Shown piece after piece: positions 1 through 9,196 of a stretch of 64,000 bases of DNA. Location of the stretch: contig CAVRND010000011.1 of the NCBI GenBank assembly GCA_963722495.1, positions 1 to 64,000 of the forward strand. The letters are read 5' to 3'. The number at the start of each line of letters is the position of its first letter. The first letter of the stretch is position 1. Source of the stretch: Hyphomicrobium_A sp963722495. GTDB lineage: Bacteria; Pseudomonadota; Alphaproteobacteria; Rhizobiales; Hyphomicrobiaceae. Both the position numbers and the translations under genes were made by a program. The notes below the pieces were generated by a model. The model had not been told where the DNA came from. It made no database searches and saw nothing but the letters and a program-made list of their open reading frames with translations.

Positions 1-48
1 GGTGATCCCCTCGACCACACCGAGGACGACCGCTTCGAAGAAATTCAC
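1..48 (-). CDS. uppP: Undecaprenyl-diphosphatase, N-terminal 16 codons only
   Basis: Reading the minus strand from a GTG at position 48 gives MNFFEAVVLGVVEGIT, which closely matches the first residues of UppP/BacA (the family continues EFLPVSSTGHL). The family is a membrane pyrophosphatase that recycles undecaprenyl pyrophosphate for cell-wall synthesis. The rest lies outside the window. The start is 4 nt after the TGA of the LLM oxidoreductase on the same strand, so the two are probably co-transcribed. Only 48 bases support the call, but this N-terminal motif is distinctive. Confidence 0.7.
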   Translation of the reverse strand, partial: MNFFEAVVLGVVEGIT

Positions 49-52
49 GGGG

Positions 53-1102
53 TCAGTCTGCTAGACCACTACGGTCCAATGCCTCCGCAACGTGCCGAAG
101 TGTCGAAAGTCTCTCCTCGATAGGGCCGCCGAACGATGCCACCGTCAACGTCGTGACGCCGGCCTCGGCGAAGGCGTGCAAGCGCTCCTCGATCCGCTCC
201 GGCGGCCCGAGCAGTGATGTCTGGTCGATGAACTCCAGCGGTACGGCGCCCATGGCCTCGCGGTGCTGACGGTCCAGATAGAGATCCTGGACCAGCTTGG
301 CCTCGGCCTCGAACCCCATCCGGCAGGCCAGCTGGTTGTAGAAGTTCTGCTCCCGGCTGCCCATCCCACCGACGTAGAGAGCGGCGTACGGACGTACCGG
401 CATCGCACACTGGGCGACGTCGTCGCCCACGACGACGGGAACCGTCGCGGCGACGTCGAACGGGTCACCCGTGCGACCGCCACGCTCGCGCCCGACCTCG
501 ATGCTGGCGAACGACTCCGCGGCGTACTCGGGTGAGAAGAAGATCGCCAGCCACCCGTCGGCGATCTCGCCGGCCAGCTCGAGGTTCTTCGGCCCGACCG
601 CGGCGAGGTACGTCGGGATGTGGTCGCGCACTGGGTGGACCGTGAGCTTGAGGGCCTTGCCCGGACCGTCCGGCAGCGGCAGCGTGAAGAACTCGCCATC
701 GTGGCGGACCGTCTGCCGCGACAGCGCCTGGTTGACGATGGCGACGTACTCGCGGGTCCGGGCGAGCGGCTTGGCGAAGCGGACGCCGTGCCATCCCTCC
801 GACACCTGCGGGCCCGACACCCCCAGCCCGAGCCGGAATCGGCCACCGCTCAGCAGGTCGAGGGTGGCGGCCGTCATCGCGGTCATCGCCGGCGTTCGCC
901 CCGGGATCTGGAAGACCGCCGACCCGACGTCGATCGTCTGCGTCGTGGCGGCGACGTAGGCCGAGACGGTCGCCGCGTCGGATCCGTAGGCCTCTGCCGA
1001 CCACACGACGGAGTACCCGAGTGCCTCGGCCTCGCGGGCCATCGTCACGAACTCCTGGATCTCCGCCCCGAGGACGTAGCCCATGCTCAAGCCCAGCTTC
1101 AT
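53..1102 (-). CDS. LLM class F420-dependent oxidoreductase
   Basis: A 349-residue intact frame starting MKLGLSMGYVLG, the first beta strand of the luciferase-like monooxygenase (bacterial luciferase) TIM barrel. The motifs IPGRTPAMTAMTAATLD and LSGGRFRLGLGVSGP are typical of actinobacterial F420-dependent members of the family, as is the C-terminal LLGPPERIEERL region. Such enzymes use reduced F420 or FMN for hydride transfer to varied substrates; the substrate cannot be read from the sequence. It lies just upstream of uppP on the same strand. An F420-type enzyme fits the actinobacterial origin of this part of the window. Full length for the family. Confidence 0.85.
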   Translation of the reverse strand: MKLGLSMGYVLGAEIQEFVTMAREAEALGYSVVWSAEAYGSDAATVSAYVAATTQTIDVGSAVFQIPGRTPAMTAMTAATLDLLSGGRFRLGLGVSGPQVSEGWHGVRFAKPLARTREYVAIVNQALSRQTVRHDGEFFTLPLPDGPGKALKLTVHPVRDHIPTYLAAVGPKNLELAGEIADGWLAIFFSPEYAAESFASIEVGRERGGRTGDPFDVAATVPVVVGDDVAQCAMPVRPYAALYVGGMGSREQNFYNQLACRMGFEAEAKLVQDLYLDRQHREAMGAVPLEFIDQTSLLGPPERIEERLHAFAEAGVTTLTVASFGGPIEERLSTLRHVAEALDRSGLAD

Positions 1103-1320
1103 GAGGTGACCTTACCGACCGGTAACGAGGATCGGCTCGTTGACGATGCGCACGGGCGGACGAGTTGCGCTCGGCTTCCGTCTACCGGCCGGCGTCCAGT
1201 TCTCCTGTACGACGAAGAGGCGCAGCGACGACGGGGCGAGTTGTCGAGACACCCGCCAAGAACCAACCCTCCCCGCGCGGCCACGCCATTCCGGGCGCGC
1301 CCACAGATAGGGTCGCTGGC

Positions 1321-2292
1321 ATGTTGCAGCGCCATCTCGGTTCGACCGGCCTCAAGGTGTCCCGCATCGGTCTCGGCACCATCACCTGGGCGACCGACAC
1401 CGACGAGCACGAGGCGGAGGCCCAGCTGCGCGCGTTCGTCGATGCCGGCGGGACTCTTCTGGACACGGCCGGCGGGTACGGCGGCGGGGCCAGCGAGGAG
1501 CTGATCGGCACCCTGCTGTCGCGGGTGGTCGATCGCAACGACATCGTGCTCGCCACCAAGGCTGGGATCACGCGGCGTTCGGGCGAGCGGAACGTCGACA
1601 TCTCGCGCGGCGCGCTGCTGCGCGACCTCGACACGTCGCTCGCCCGGCTCGGCGTCGACCACGTCGACCTGTGGCAGGTGCACACCTGGTCCGCCGGACG
1701 TGCCGATCGACGAGACGTTGTCCGCTCTCGACGCGGCCGTCATGTCCGGGCGGGCGCGCTACGTCGGCGTCTCCAACTTCTCCGGTTGGCAGACCGCGCA
1801 GGCAGCCACCCACCAGCTGTCGGTGCCGGGCCGGGCCAAGCTCGGCCTCGACGCAGGTCGAGTACTCGCTGCTCCAGCGCGGCATCGAGCGCGAGGTCCA
1901 GCCGGCTGCGGAGGCGCTGGGTCTCGGCATCCTCCCGTGGGCGCCGCTGGGCCGCGGGGTGCTGACCGGCAAGTACCGGACCGGCGTACCGGCCGACTCC
2001 CGCGGCGCGTCGAACGCGTTCGAGCGGTACGTCGGCGTCCACCTGAACCCGACGCGCGTCTCGCGTCGTCGAGGCGGTCTGCCGAGCCGCCGAAGGTCTC
2101 GACCTGTCACCCGTCGAGGTGGCGCTGGCCTGGGTCCGCGACCAGCCGGGCGTGGCGGCGCCGATCGTCGGGGCACGCACGGCGGCGCAGCTGGCCGGCT
2201 CCCTGACTGTCGAGGACGTGACGCTGCCGGAGGAGATCATGGACGCGCTCGACGACGTCTCGGCGCCGGAGATGGGCTACCCGGAGGCCTGA
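1321..2292 (+). CDS. Aldo/keto reductase, broken by three frame shifts
   Basis: The ATG at 1321 opens MLQRHLGSTGLKVSRIGLG, the standard aldo/keto reductase start, followed by the catalytic Asp region (LLDTAGGYGGGASEE) and the Lys region (VLATKAGI). The frame changes near 1688, near 1855 and near 2060, yet each piece continues the family: ARYVGVSNFSGWQTAQ, then VEYSLLQRGIEREV with GILPWAPLGRGVLTGKY, then EVALAWVRDQPGVAAPIVGA. The last piece ends at the TGA at 2290-2292. Rejoined, it is about 323 residues, the normal length. This NADPH-dependent barrel enzyme reduces carbonyls; the substrate is unknown. The breaks look like sequencing indels. The 3' end overlaps the converging GH15 gene by 16 bases. 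Confidence 0.8.
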
Positions 2293-4133
2293 TCGGCGTC
2301 CGCGCTCACCTTCTCGTCCTCGGACGGCAGGCTGCGCTCCGCCTCCTCGATCGCGAGGGCCGCGCTCACCAGGGCGAGGTGCGAGAACGCCTGCGGGAAG
2401 TTGCCGACCATCCGGTCGGCTCCGGGGTCGTACTCCTCGGCCAGCAGCCCGACGTCGTTGGTCAGCGCCGATGAGCCTGGTCCATCAGGGCGTGGGCGTC
2501 GTGCGAGACGGCCGGCCCGGGCGTAGGCCCCGACCAACCAGAACGAGCACGCCAGGAACGGGTGCTCGTCGCCCTCGAGGCCGTCGACGCCCGACTCCGT
2601 CCGGTAGCGCAGCACGAGTCCGTCGCGGATCAGGTCGCGACTCGACCGCGGCGATGGTGCCGAGCACCTTCGGGTCGTCGCCGTCGAGGAAGCCGACACC
2701 GCCGATCAGCAGCAGCGACGCGTCGACCTCGTGTGGTGTCGTAGTGCTGGACGAACGTGTTGCGCTCGGCGTCGTACCCCTTCTCGAGGATCTCGTCGCG
2801 CGACCTCGTCGCGCAGCGATCGCCACTTCTCGACAGCGGCCCGTCGAGGCCGTACGTCTCGACGGCGTGGACCGCCCGGTCGAAGGCGACCCAGACCATC
2901 AGCCGCGAGTGGGTGAAGTGCTGCTTGTCGGCCCGCGGATCTCCCACAGCCCGTTGTCGGGCTCCTGCCAGTGCGCGGCCAGCTCGTTGACCAGCGTGCG
3001 TTGCAGCGTCCAGGCCTGGTCCTGCGGGCCGCCGGCTCTGTCGGGCGCAGCTCGAGCGCGGTCATCACCTCGCCGAGCACGTCGCGTCTGGCGCTGGTGG
3101 ACGGCGGCGTTCCCGATCCGCACCGGCCGTGAGTGCGGCGTAGCCGGGCAGGTGGTCGAGCTCGCGTTCGGGCAGGTCGCGCGACGCCGTCGACGGCGTA
3201 CATGATCTGCAGGTCCTGCGGGTCACCGGCGATGGCGCGCAGCAGCCAGTCGCGCCAGAGCATCGCCTCGTCGTCGTAGCCGGCGCTGAGCAGCGCCTGC
3301 AGTGTCAGCGACGCGTCGCGCAGCCAGCAGAAGCGGTAGTCCCAGTTGCGACTGCCGCCGAAGTCCTCGGGCAGCGACGTCGTCGCCGCCGCCGACGATG
3401 CCGCCGGTCTCGGCGTGGGTGAGGAGGCGCAGCACCAGCAGGGAGCGGACGACGGCGTCGCGGTACGGGCCGTCGTACGTGACACCGGGCGGCCCACTCC
3501 TGCGCAGGGTGTCGGCGGTGTGGTCGATCCGCTCGTCGACGTCGAGCATCGGCGGGATGCCGTCGGTACGACGGGAACCAGGTGGTGGAGAAGGTCAGCG
3601 CTCTCGCCTGCCGACACGTCGAAGTCGTCCTCGTGCACGCCGTCGCCGGCCTTCGGGCAGCCGGTCGCCGCGCAGCACCAGCATGTCGGGGCCGGCGATA
3701 GCGGAGATGACCGCGCGCCCGTCGTCGTCCTCGCGCCGGGTCACCCAGGGCCGGATCTTGCCGTAGCCGAACCGGACGATCCACTCGTGCCGCATCCGGA
3801 CCGTTCCCTCGATGCCCTCGACTCGGCGTACGACGTCGGCGCGGCCGTCGCCGATCGGCATCAGGTCGGTGACCTTGACCGACTCCGGTCGACGTTCGAT
3901 GCGTGGTCTCCAGGATGAACGTGTCGTCGACGTAGGCCCGCGGTCGACTCGATGACGTCGTCCGCCGGCCCGAGCAGCCACCGGCCGTGCCGCGGCTCGC
4001 CGAGCAGCGCCGCGAAGCACGCGGGCGAGTCGAACCGCGGCAGGCAGAGCCAGTCGATCGACCCGTCGCGGCCGACGAGGGCGACCGTGCCCAGGTCGCC
4101 GAGTGCCGCATAGTCCTCGATGGGGAGCGCCAT
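2277..4133 (-). CDS. Glycoside hydrolase family 15 (glucoamylase/trehalase-like), heavily frameshifted
   Basis: The minus-strand start at 4133 gives MALPIEDYAALGDLGTVALV and then GRDGSIDWLCLPRFDSPACF, a hallmark of bacterial GH15 proteins. Later pieces in other frames keep the family order: NWDYRFCWLRDASLTLQALL and the glutamate-rich catalytic barrel, LMVWVAFDRAVHAVE, and the tail NFPQAFSHLALVSAALAIEE. The total span of about 619 codons is the usual length. GH15 enzymes release glucose from alpha-glucans or trehalose by inversion; which substrate is used here cannot be told. Many single-base indels split the frame, as in the neighbouring aldo/keto reductase, so the fault is more likely in the sequence than in the gene. 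Confidence 0.8.
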
Positions 4134-4225
4134 GCGACCGAGCGTAGGCGGCGACGTCTCAGCATCGTGGACGCGACGCGGATCTGCGCTCCTCGGCTGC
4201 TGCGTCGTGGCACCATGGGGGCAGC

Positions 4226-4441
4226 ATGGAGTACGAGTTCCAGCGTTTCTCGTTGCCGCGGACGCTCTCGCGATCCGCGGTCTGCCGCATGCTGACCGAC
4301 CATGCCGAGTACGGCGGCTGGGAGCTTGCCCGGCTGCGGCTGTTCCCGGACGGAACCCGCAAGGTCGAGCTGCGGCGCCGGATCATCCGAGTCCGTTCGA
4401 CCCTGTCGACCGACCTCCGGAACCTGCGCCCCTACGCCTGA
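4226..4441 (+). CDS. DUF5703 family small protein
   Basis: A 71-residue protein starting MEYEFQRFSLPRTLSR, with LLFPDG-like and RKVELRRRIIR segments, matches the small actinobacterial DUF5703 family as I remember it. No signal peptide or membrane segment is visible, and it is rich in arginine. It is transcribed divergently from the GH15 gene, with about 90 bases between them. Function unknown. Its restriction to actinobacteria helps assign this end of the window. Confidence 0.75.
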   Translation: MEYEFQRFSLPRTLSRSAVCRMLTDHAEYGGWELARLRLFPDGTRKVELRRRIIRVRSTLSTDLRNLRPYA

Positions 4442-4472
4442 GCTGAGCCGTTCACGGCGGCGGGTTCGATGT

Positions 4473-5807
4473 CTAGGCGCGGTCGAGGAAGCGGTCGAAC
4501 ACCCGGGCGCTGAACTCCAGTGCGTCGACCGGCACCCGCTCGTCCACGCCGTGGAAGAGCCCGGTGAAGTCGAGGTCCGGCGGCAGCCGCAGCGGGGAGA
4601 AGCCGAAGCAGCGGATGCCCAGCCTGTTCCACGCCTTCGCGTCCGTGCCACCGAACATCAGGTACGGCAGCACCAGCGCGTCGGGGTCCTCATCGACAAG
4701 TGACGACTGCATCGCTTCGACGATCGGACCTTCGAACGGCGTCTCCAGGGCGTGGTCGTGGACGAGCAGCTCGTAGCTCACGTCGTCGGGCAGCAGGCTG
4801 CGCATCGTCTCGAAGAACTCGTCCTCGTACCCGGGCAGGAAGCGGCCATCGATGTTCGCCGTTGCCTCACCGGGTATGACGTTGTGCTTGTAGCCGGCTT
4901 CAAGCCCTGTCGGGTTGGCGGAGTTGCGGACCACGGCAGCGATGATCCGCGCGGCCGGCCCGAAGTGTTCGACGAGGGCGGCGACGTCGTCGTCGGTGCT
5001 CCCGGTGCCGGTCAGTGCCGCGACCTCGTCGAGCAGCCGCCCCATCGAGGGAGTGATCCGGACCGGCCACTCGTACCGACCGATGGCCGCAACCGCGTCG
5101 GCCAGGGCCGTGACGGCGTTGTCGTGGTTGCGCATCGAGCCATGGCCGGCGGTGCCGTGGGCACGCAGTCGCATCCAGGCGATGCCCTTCTCGGCCGTCT
5201 CGACCAGGTAGATGCGCCGGTCGTTGATGGTGACCGAGAAGCCGCCGACCTCACCGACCCCCTCGGTGCAGCCCTCGAGCCACTCGGGGTGCTGGTCGAC
5301 GAGTGGGTGTGCGCCGTGGATGCTGCCGGCCTCCTCGTCGGCGGTGAACGCGAGCGTGACGGCACGCTTCGGCAGTCGCCCGTCGCGGGCGCGGGCCCGC
5401 ACCACCGAGAGCACGGCGGCATCGAAGTCCTTCATGTCGACCGCGCCCCGCCCCCACACGTAGCCGTCGTTGATCTCGCCCGAGAACGGGTCGACCTTCC
5501 AGTCGTCCTTGCGAGCAGGTACGACGTCGAGGTGGCCGTGGACGAGCAGCCTGTCCTCGGCGTTGGGGTCGCCCCAGTGGGCGATGACCGACGTACGACC
5601 TGGGGTCGGCTCGAACATCTGCGGTTCGATCCCGACCTCGGCCAGCTTTTCAGCGACGTACTCGGCTGCCTGCCGCTCACCCGGCCCGGAGCTGTCGCCG
5701 TAGTTGGAGGTGTCGATCCGGATCAGGTCCCGGCAGATGTCGACGACCTCTGCCTCCGGGGCAGATCGGCCGGCCTGCGCTGGGTGCTCGTTGGTCATGG
5801 CGTCCAT
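4473..5807 (-). CDS. M20/M25/M40 family metallohydrolase
   Basis: An intact 444-residue peptidase of the M20 (ArgE/DapE/carboxypeptidase) family. The metal ligands are in place: LLVHGHLDVVPA (His and Asp pair), WGRGAVDMKD (bridging Asp), FTADEEAGS (general-base and ligand Glu pair) and a late His in the C-terminal half (GLFHGVDERVP). The lid domain is inserted in the middle of the chain (MRLRAHGTAGHGS). Members hydrolyse peptide or N-acyl amide bonds with two zinc ions, in the cytoplasm here as no signal peptide is seen. The start may be the ATG at 5807 or the one three codons on (5798). Substrate unknown. Confidence 0.88.
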   Translation of the reverse strand: MDAMTNEHPAQAGRSAPEAEVVDICRDLIRIDTSNYGDSSGPGERQAAEYVAEKLAEVGIEPQMFEPTPGRTSVIAHWGDPNAEDRLLVHGHLDVVPARKDDWKVDPFSGEINDGYVWGRGAVDMKDFDAAVLSVVRARARDGRLPKRAVTLAFTADEEAGSIHGAHPLVDQHPEWLEGCTEGVGEVGGFSVTINDRRIYLVETAEKGIAWMRLRAHGTAGHGSMRNHDNAVTALADAVAAIGRYEWPVRITPSMGRLLDEVAALTGTGSTDDDVAALVEHFGPAARIIAAVVRNSANPTGLEAGYKHNVIPGEATANIDGRFLPGYEDEFFETMRSLLPDDVSYELLVHDHALETPFEGPIVEAMQSSLVDEDPDALVLPYLMFGGTDAKAWNRLGIRCFGFSPLRLPPDLDFTGLFHGVDERVPVDALEFSARVFDRFLDRA

Positions 5808-5934
5808 ACTGCACCCGGGTCGACGCCGCCCGCTCGCCCGGCTGGAGGGCGGCCACGATTACGAAGTGTGCGTTGCTGTTTGCTAGGGTTGTGCGTCGCT
5901 CACCGAGAGATCGGGAGCACTCAGCAACACACCA

Positions 5935-6020
5935 GTCCGGGTGGCGGAATAGGTAGACGCGCTAGCTTGAGGTGCTAGTGCCCGTATTAGGGCATGGGGG
6001 TTCAAGTCCCCCCTCGGACA
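5935..6020 (+). tRNA. tRNA-Leu (anticodon GAG)
   Basis: The acceptor stem GTCCGGG pairs with CTCGGAC at 6013-6019 (one G-T pair). The anticodon stem CTAGC/GCTAG holds loop TTGAGGT, giving anticodon GAG. A class II long variable arm and the T-arm GGGGG-TTCAAGT-CCCCC follow. The discriminator is A at 6020 and no CCA is encoded, as usual in actinobacteria and unlike the tRNA fragment at 12.4 kb. Confidence 0.95.
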
Positions 6021-6043
6021 CTCTGGTTGAGACAGAAGGCACG

Positions 6044-6083
6044 GCCCCTGACCTGCGCAAACGCGGGTCAGGGGCTTTGTCTT
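6044..6083 (+). terminator. Rho-independent terminator after tRNA-Leu
   Basis: A perfect 10-bp stem, GCCCCTGACC (6044-6053) with GGTCAGGGGC (6066-6075), is followed by TTTGTCTTT. It lies 24 bases after the tRNA. Confidence 0.85.
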
Positions 6084-6229
6084 TCTGACCGGCTCACGAG
6101 TCGGGGTCACGGGTGGTCACCCATCATGGCGCCAGCCGTCCGGACAGCCGCTCATCCATGGCCACGGCTATCTCGTCGCGAAGCTGGGATCACGTCGCGC
6201 GCGAGGTCGCCCACGCACTGAACCCGGGC

Positions 6230-6814
6230 TCACTCGTCCAGGACTGGAAGGGTGGGCCATCGACTGCTCGCCCACTGGGGCCAGGTCTCAAAGCCGGTCG
6301 GAGGGTCGGGCAAGGGTCCGGAGGTCAACTCGATCTGCGTTGGTGGTTGGCAGAGTGACGCGAACCGATCGTGGTCTGCACTCGTCATCTCGAATGTGCT
6401 GTCGGGCGCCTGCAGCCACCGCCGGTCACATCGCTCGCGCCGCACCGACTCGTCGACCTTGAGGTACTCGATCGTGAAGTCCGCGTGTGTCAGCTCTGCG
6501 ATGGCACGGATGGCGTAACGCTCCTCCGGCGACCAGCAGCCGAAGTCCAAGATCGCCGATGCTCCGCTCCGGAGCACCTGGTGGGCCACCCAGATCATCC
6601 GGCCTTCGAGGATGTCGCGACGGCCTTGGGCGTCGCTGTGCCCGAACAGCGGCGCCATCCACTCGTCTGGGGTCAGCCGCAGGATCGAGTGCTCGGCGGC
6701 CAGCTGCCGCGCCCGGGTGGTCTTGCCCGCACCCGGGAGGCCGACGGTCAGGAACAGGGTCGGACGACGAGGGTGCACGGGTGGAGTCTGAGCGCCACGA
6801 CATCCGCAAGGCAA
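6230..6814 (-). CDS. AAA family ATPase / P-loop kinase of the zeta-toxin-like type
   Basis: About 194 residues with a Walker A motif, FLTVGLPGAGKTTRARQLA, close to the N-terminus. LTPDEWMAPLFG and ILDFGCWSPEERYAIR follow, the pattern of small P-loop kinases that phosphorylate small molecules or sugars (AAA_33). The first 12 residues are not conserved-looking; a GTG at 6778 (VHPRRPTLFLTVG) is a better start. No antitoxin-like gene is adjacent, so a toxin role is not supported. Substrate unknown. Confidence 0.75.
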   Translation of the reverse strand: MPCGCRGAQTPPVHPRRPTLFLTVGLPGAGKTTRARQLAAEHSILRLTPDEWMAPLFGHSDAQGRRDILEGRMIWVAHQVLRSGASAILDFGCWSPEERYAIRAIAELTHADFTIEYLKVDESVRRERCDRRWLQAPDSTFEMTSADHDRFASLCQPPTQIELTSGPLPDPPTGFETWPQWASSRWPTLPVLDE

Positions 6815-6957
6815 GCTGATTCGACGCGACGGCCAGCCCGGGCGCCACCTGGCCGTCCCTGCCGCGGACCTCGCATGGCGAGCTTCAGTCTGCGCCGATG
6901 TTCCGTACTGTGGTCGTCCATGATCTGGATTCCTTTTCAGAGAGGTGTTCAGGTCTA

Positions 6958-6992
6958 GGCCCCGTCGGGTGCTCGCTACACCTGACGGGGCC
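6958..6992. terminator. Hairpin between converging/diverging genes
   Basis: GGCCCCGTC (6958-6966) pairs perfectly with GACGGGGCC (6984-6992) around a 17-base loop. There is no T tract, so a terminator role is uncertain. Confidence 0.4.
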
Positions 6993-7096
6993 GCTTGGTC
7001 ACCCGATGGGTCACGAACGCCGACCTGCGGAAACGCGGTCTGGGGTCAGCGTCTTGCCTCAGGGAACCGCGAAGCCGCGAGTATCGTCCGATCAGC

Positions 7097-7720
7097 ATGA
7101 GATGGCTTCGGATGGTCGTGTCGGCGGTGCTCGGAGCGGGAGCGCTCGTTCTCGTCGTCAATTCCGCGCCGGCGCTCGCTTGCAGTTGTGCGCTCGGATC
7201 AACAGGCGACCATGTCGAGAACGCCGACGTCATCGTCACCGGGACGCTCACGGACGCGATCGACCCGCCCGCCGCCGAGGTCATGAGCAGTGATGACCCC
7301 ATCACCTATCTGGTCGACGTCGAGAAGACGTTCAAGGGCGATGCTTCCCACCAGCTCGAGTTCACATCGGCGATGTCGGGTGCTTCGTGCGGGCTCGAGG
7401 GCATGCAGGTGGGCGACCGCTATGCCTTCTTCCTCTATCCCGAGAACAAGGGGCTGGAGGCCAACCTCTGCGGTGGCACGGCGCCGAGCACCCCGAAGCT
7501 GGAGCGACAGATCGCCCACTGGACCGGGCCACCACGGGAGCCCGCAGCCGGTGTCGAGCCCGCGTCGAGCCCGACATCGACCCGGATCGACGACGACGAG
7601 CCCGCGCAGTCCGCCGCGCCGACCTGGTTGGTCGTGTCCGGCGCCGTAGCCGGCGCCCTCGCGCTCGCGATCGTCCTGACGGTCGCCTTCCGTCGCCGCT
7701 CCGTCACTGGACAGGCGTAG
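7097..7720 (+). CDS. Secreted, membrane-anchored protein with TIMP-like CSC N-terminus
   Basis: The ATG at 7097 gives 207 residues. A signal peptide ends at ALA, and the mature protein begins CSCALGS. A free N-terminal Cys-x-Cys followed by a small beta-barrel (ADVIVTGTLTDAI, YLVDVEKTFKGDA, VGDRYAFFLYPE) is the pattern of tissue-inhibitor-of-metalloproteinase-like domains in actinobacteria. Conserved cysteines continue at SGASCGLEG and EANLCGG. A Pro/Ser-rich linker leads to one C-terminal membrane helix (about residues 175-197) and a basic tail RRRS, so it is anchored with its domain outside. An M43 metalloprotease is encoded 3 kb downstream, but any partnership is conjecture. Confidence 0.65.
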   Translation: MRWLRMVVSAVLGAGALVLVVNSAPALACSCALGSTGDHVENADVIVTGTLTDAIDPPAAEVMSSDDPITYLVDVEKTFKGDASHQLEFTSAMSGASCGLEGMQVGDRYAFFLYPENKGLEANLCGGTAPSTPKLERQIAHWTGPPREPAAGVEPASSPTSTRIDDDEPAQSAAPTWLVVSGAVAGALALAIVLTVAFRRRSVTGQA

Positions 7721-7800
7721 CCGGACCCTCAGGGTCTCGTCGTCCACAAGGGCCGATTGACACGTCGCTTTTGTCGGCATGCATACCTATAATCGTCGGT

Positions 7801-9174
7801 ATGTTCGATCGACCACTCCGCAGTCGTGAGGGCCTCGCCGCCTACTGGGCTGAGCGCGACCGGCTCGACGGCCTGGTGCGCGAGATCGAGGCGACGGAGG
7901 AGGAGATCGCAGCAGCACAGGCTCGCCAAGTCCTCCTGACCGCTGAGCTCGTCGAGGGATGTCGAGTGCTCGAGTTCGGACGCGCGGCGCGCAGTTCCGA
8001 CGCTTCCCAGACCGCCGTCGCCATGCAGGTCGCGGGCGCTCGTCGCATCTCGCTCGAGGCCGCCCAGCGATATGTCGTCGACGCCGAGTTGCTGGCAGGT
8101 GACCTGCCCCAGGTCCTGACCGTCCTCGAGCAGGGGCTGGCCAGTCTCGGTGCTGTCCGGGCCGTGGTCGGCGAGCGTGTCAACGTACCGTTCGAGCGTC
8201 TCTGCGAGTACGACGCCAGCGTCGCCGACGACCTGCTCGACATGCCACTGCTCACCCACGCGCGCAAAGCCGCTCGGAGGCGGGCCTACGACCTCAACCC
8301 GGCCGCCGCCCAGGCCGCCGCGGAGGCCAGCCGGCGGGAACGCTTCGTCACCGTACGGCCGACCGTCGGCGTGGGCGTCGCCGCGTTCACGGCGGTGCTC
8401 CCGGCTGAACAAGCCGAGCACTGCCGCTCCGCGCTGGAGCACGAGGCCGTGCTGACCCGCCACGAGGGCGACGAGCGGTCGGTCTCGCAGATCATGGCCG
8501 ACACCCTGGTCGAGCGACGCACCGGCGTCTCGGTCGCGACCTCGACCCCCGTCAGCGTCGGCCTGATCATGAATGCCACCACGTTGCTCGGGCTCGACGA
8601 CACCCCCTCCGAGCTGTTGGGGCACGGTGTCCTGCCCGCGTCGGCCGCACGACTCCTTGCCACGAGTGACAACGCCTGGATCCGACGTCTGTTCATCGAC
8701 CCGGTGGATGCCAGCCTCGCCCTCGCCGACACTGGGCGACGACGCTTCGATGCGTGCCTTCGCGACTTCGTCCTCGCGCGGGACCAGCACTGCCGAGCCC
8801 CGGGTTGCACGAGCCGGATCACGCACCTGGACCACGACCACGAGTGGGCCGCCGGTGGAGCGACCAGCGCCTCCAACGGGCGTGGCTACACCACGCATTG
8901 CCACACCGTGAAGCACTCCGCTGGAGTCGTCACCTACGCCTTCAGCCGCAAGGGCGCCACGCATGCGGCATACACCCGCTGGGAGCTGCCGATCGGACCT
9001 CCGCTGGTGACCCTTCCGCCGCCGGCCTTGGGTGATGGATCGACGACACCGGAGCAGAACGCCCACCGCCGGCTGATCCGCAAGCAGATCCTCGAAGCCG
9101 TCACCCCGGCGACGGCGAGGGACCAGGTGAGTCGGGGCCGAACGTTGACCCAACGGCCCATTGCCCGCTGCTGA
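7801..9174 (+). CDS. DUF222 domain HNH endonuclease
   Basis: The ATG at 7801 gives 457 residues. The long N-terminal helical part (YWAERDRLDGLVREIEATEE) is of the DUF222 type that is greatly expanded in Nocardioides and mycobacteria. The C-terminal HNH nuclease is clear: CRAPGCTSRITHLDHDHEW, then NGRGYTTHCHTVKHS, supplying the Cys zinc ligands and the His-Asn-His active site. Many copies of these genes occur per genome, and their biological role is not settled. The start codon is 20 bases after an AT-rich stretch. No sign of an associated mobile element is visible here. Confidence 0.88.
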   Translation: MFDRPLRSREGLAAYWAERDRLDGLVREIEATEEEIAAAQARQVLLTAELVEGCRVLEFGRAARSSDASQTAVAMQVAGARRISLEAAQRYVVDAELLAGDLPQVLTVLEQGLASLGAVRAVVGERVNVPFERLCEYDASVADDLLDMPLLTHARKAARRRAYDLNPAAAQAAAEASRRERFVTVRPTVGVGVAAFTAVLPAEQAEHCRSALEHEAVLTRHEGDERSVSQIMADTLVERRTGVSVATSTPVSVGLIMNATTLLGLDDTPSELLGHGVLPASAARLLATSDNAWIRRLFIDPVDASLALADTGRRRFDACLRDFVLARDQHCRAPGCTSRITHLDHDHEWAAGGATSASNGRGYTTHCHTVKHSAGVVTYAFSRKGATHAAYTRWELPIGPPLVTLPPPALGDGSTTPEQNAHRRLIRKQILEAVTPATARDQVSRGRTLTQRPIARC

Positions 9175-9196
9175 TCCGGCGCACTAGCGTCCCCAG

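Noticed and set aside
4752..5978. A 408-codon plus-strand frame opposite the M20 peptidase
   Set aside because: Shadow frame; the minus strand carries complete metal-ligand motifs.
6230..6814. Zeta-type toxin of a toxin-antitoxin pair
   Set aside because: No antitoxin gene next to it; the P-loop kinase call needs no toxin role.
7729..9153. A 474-codon frame opposite the HNH endonuclease
   Set aside because: Shadow frame produced by high GC; the plus strand has clear DUF222/HNH motifs.
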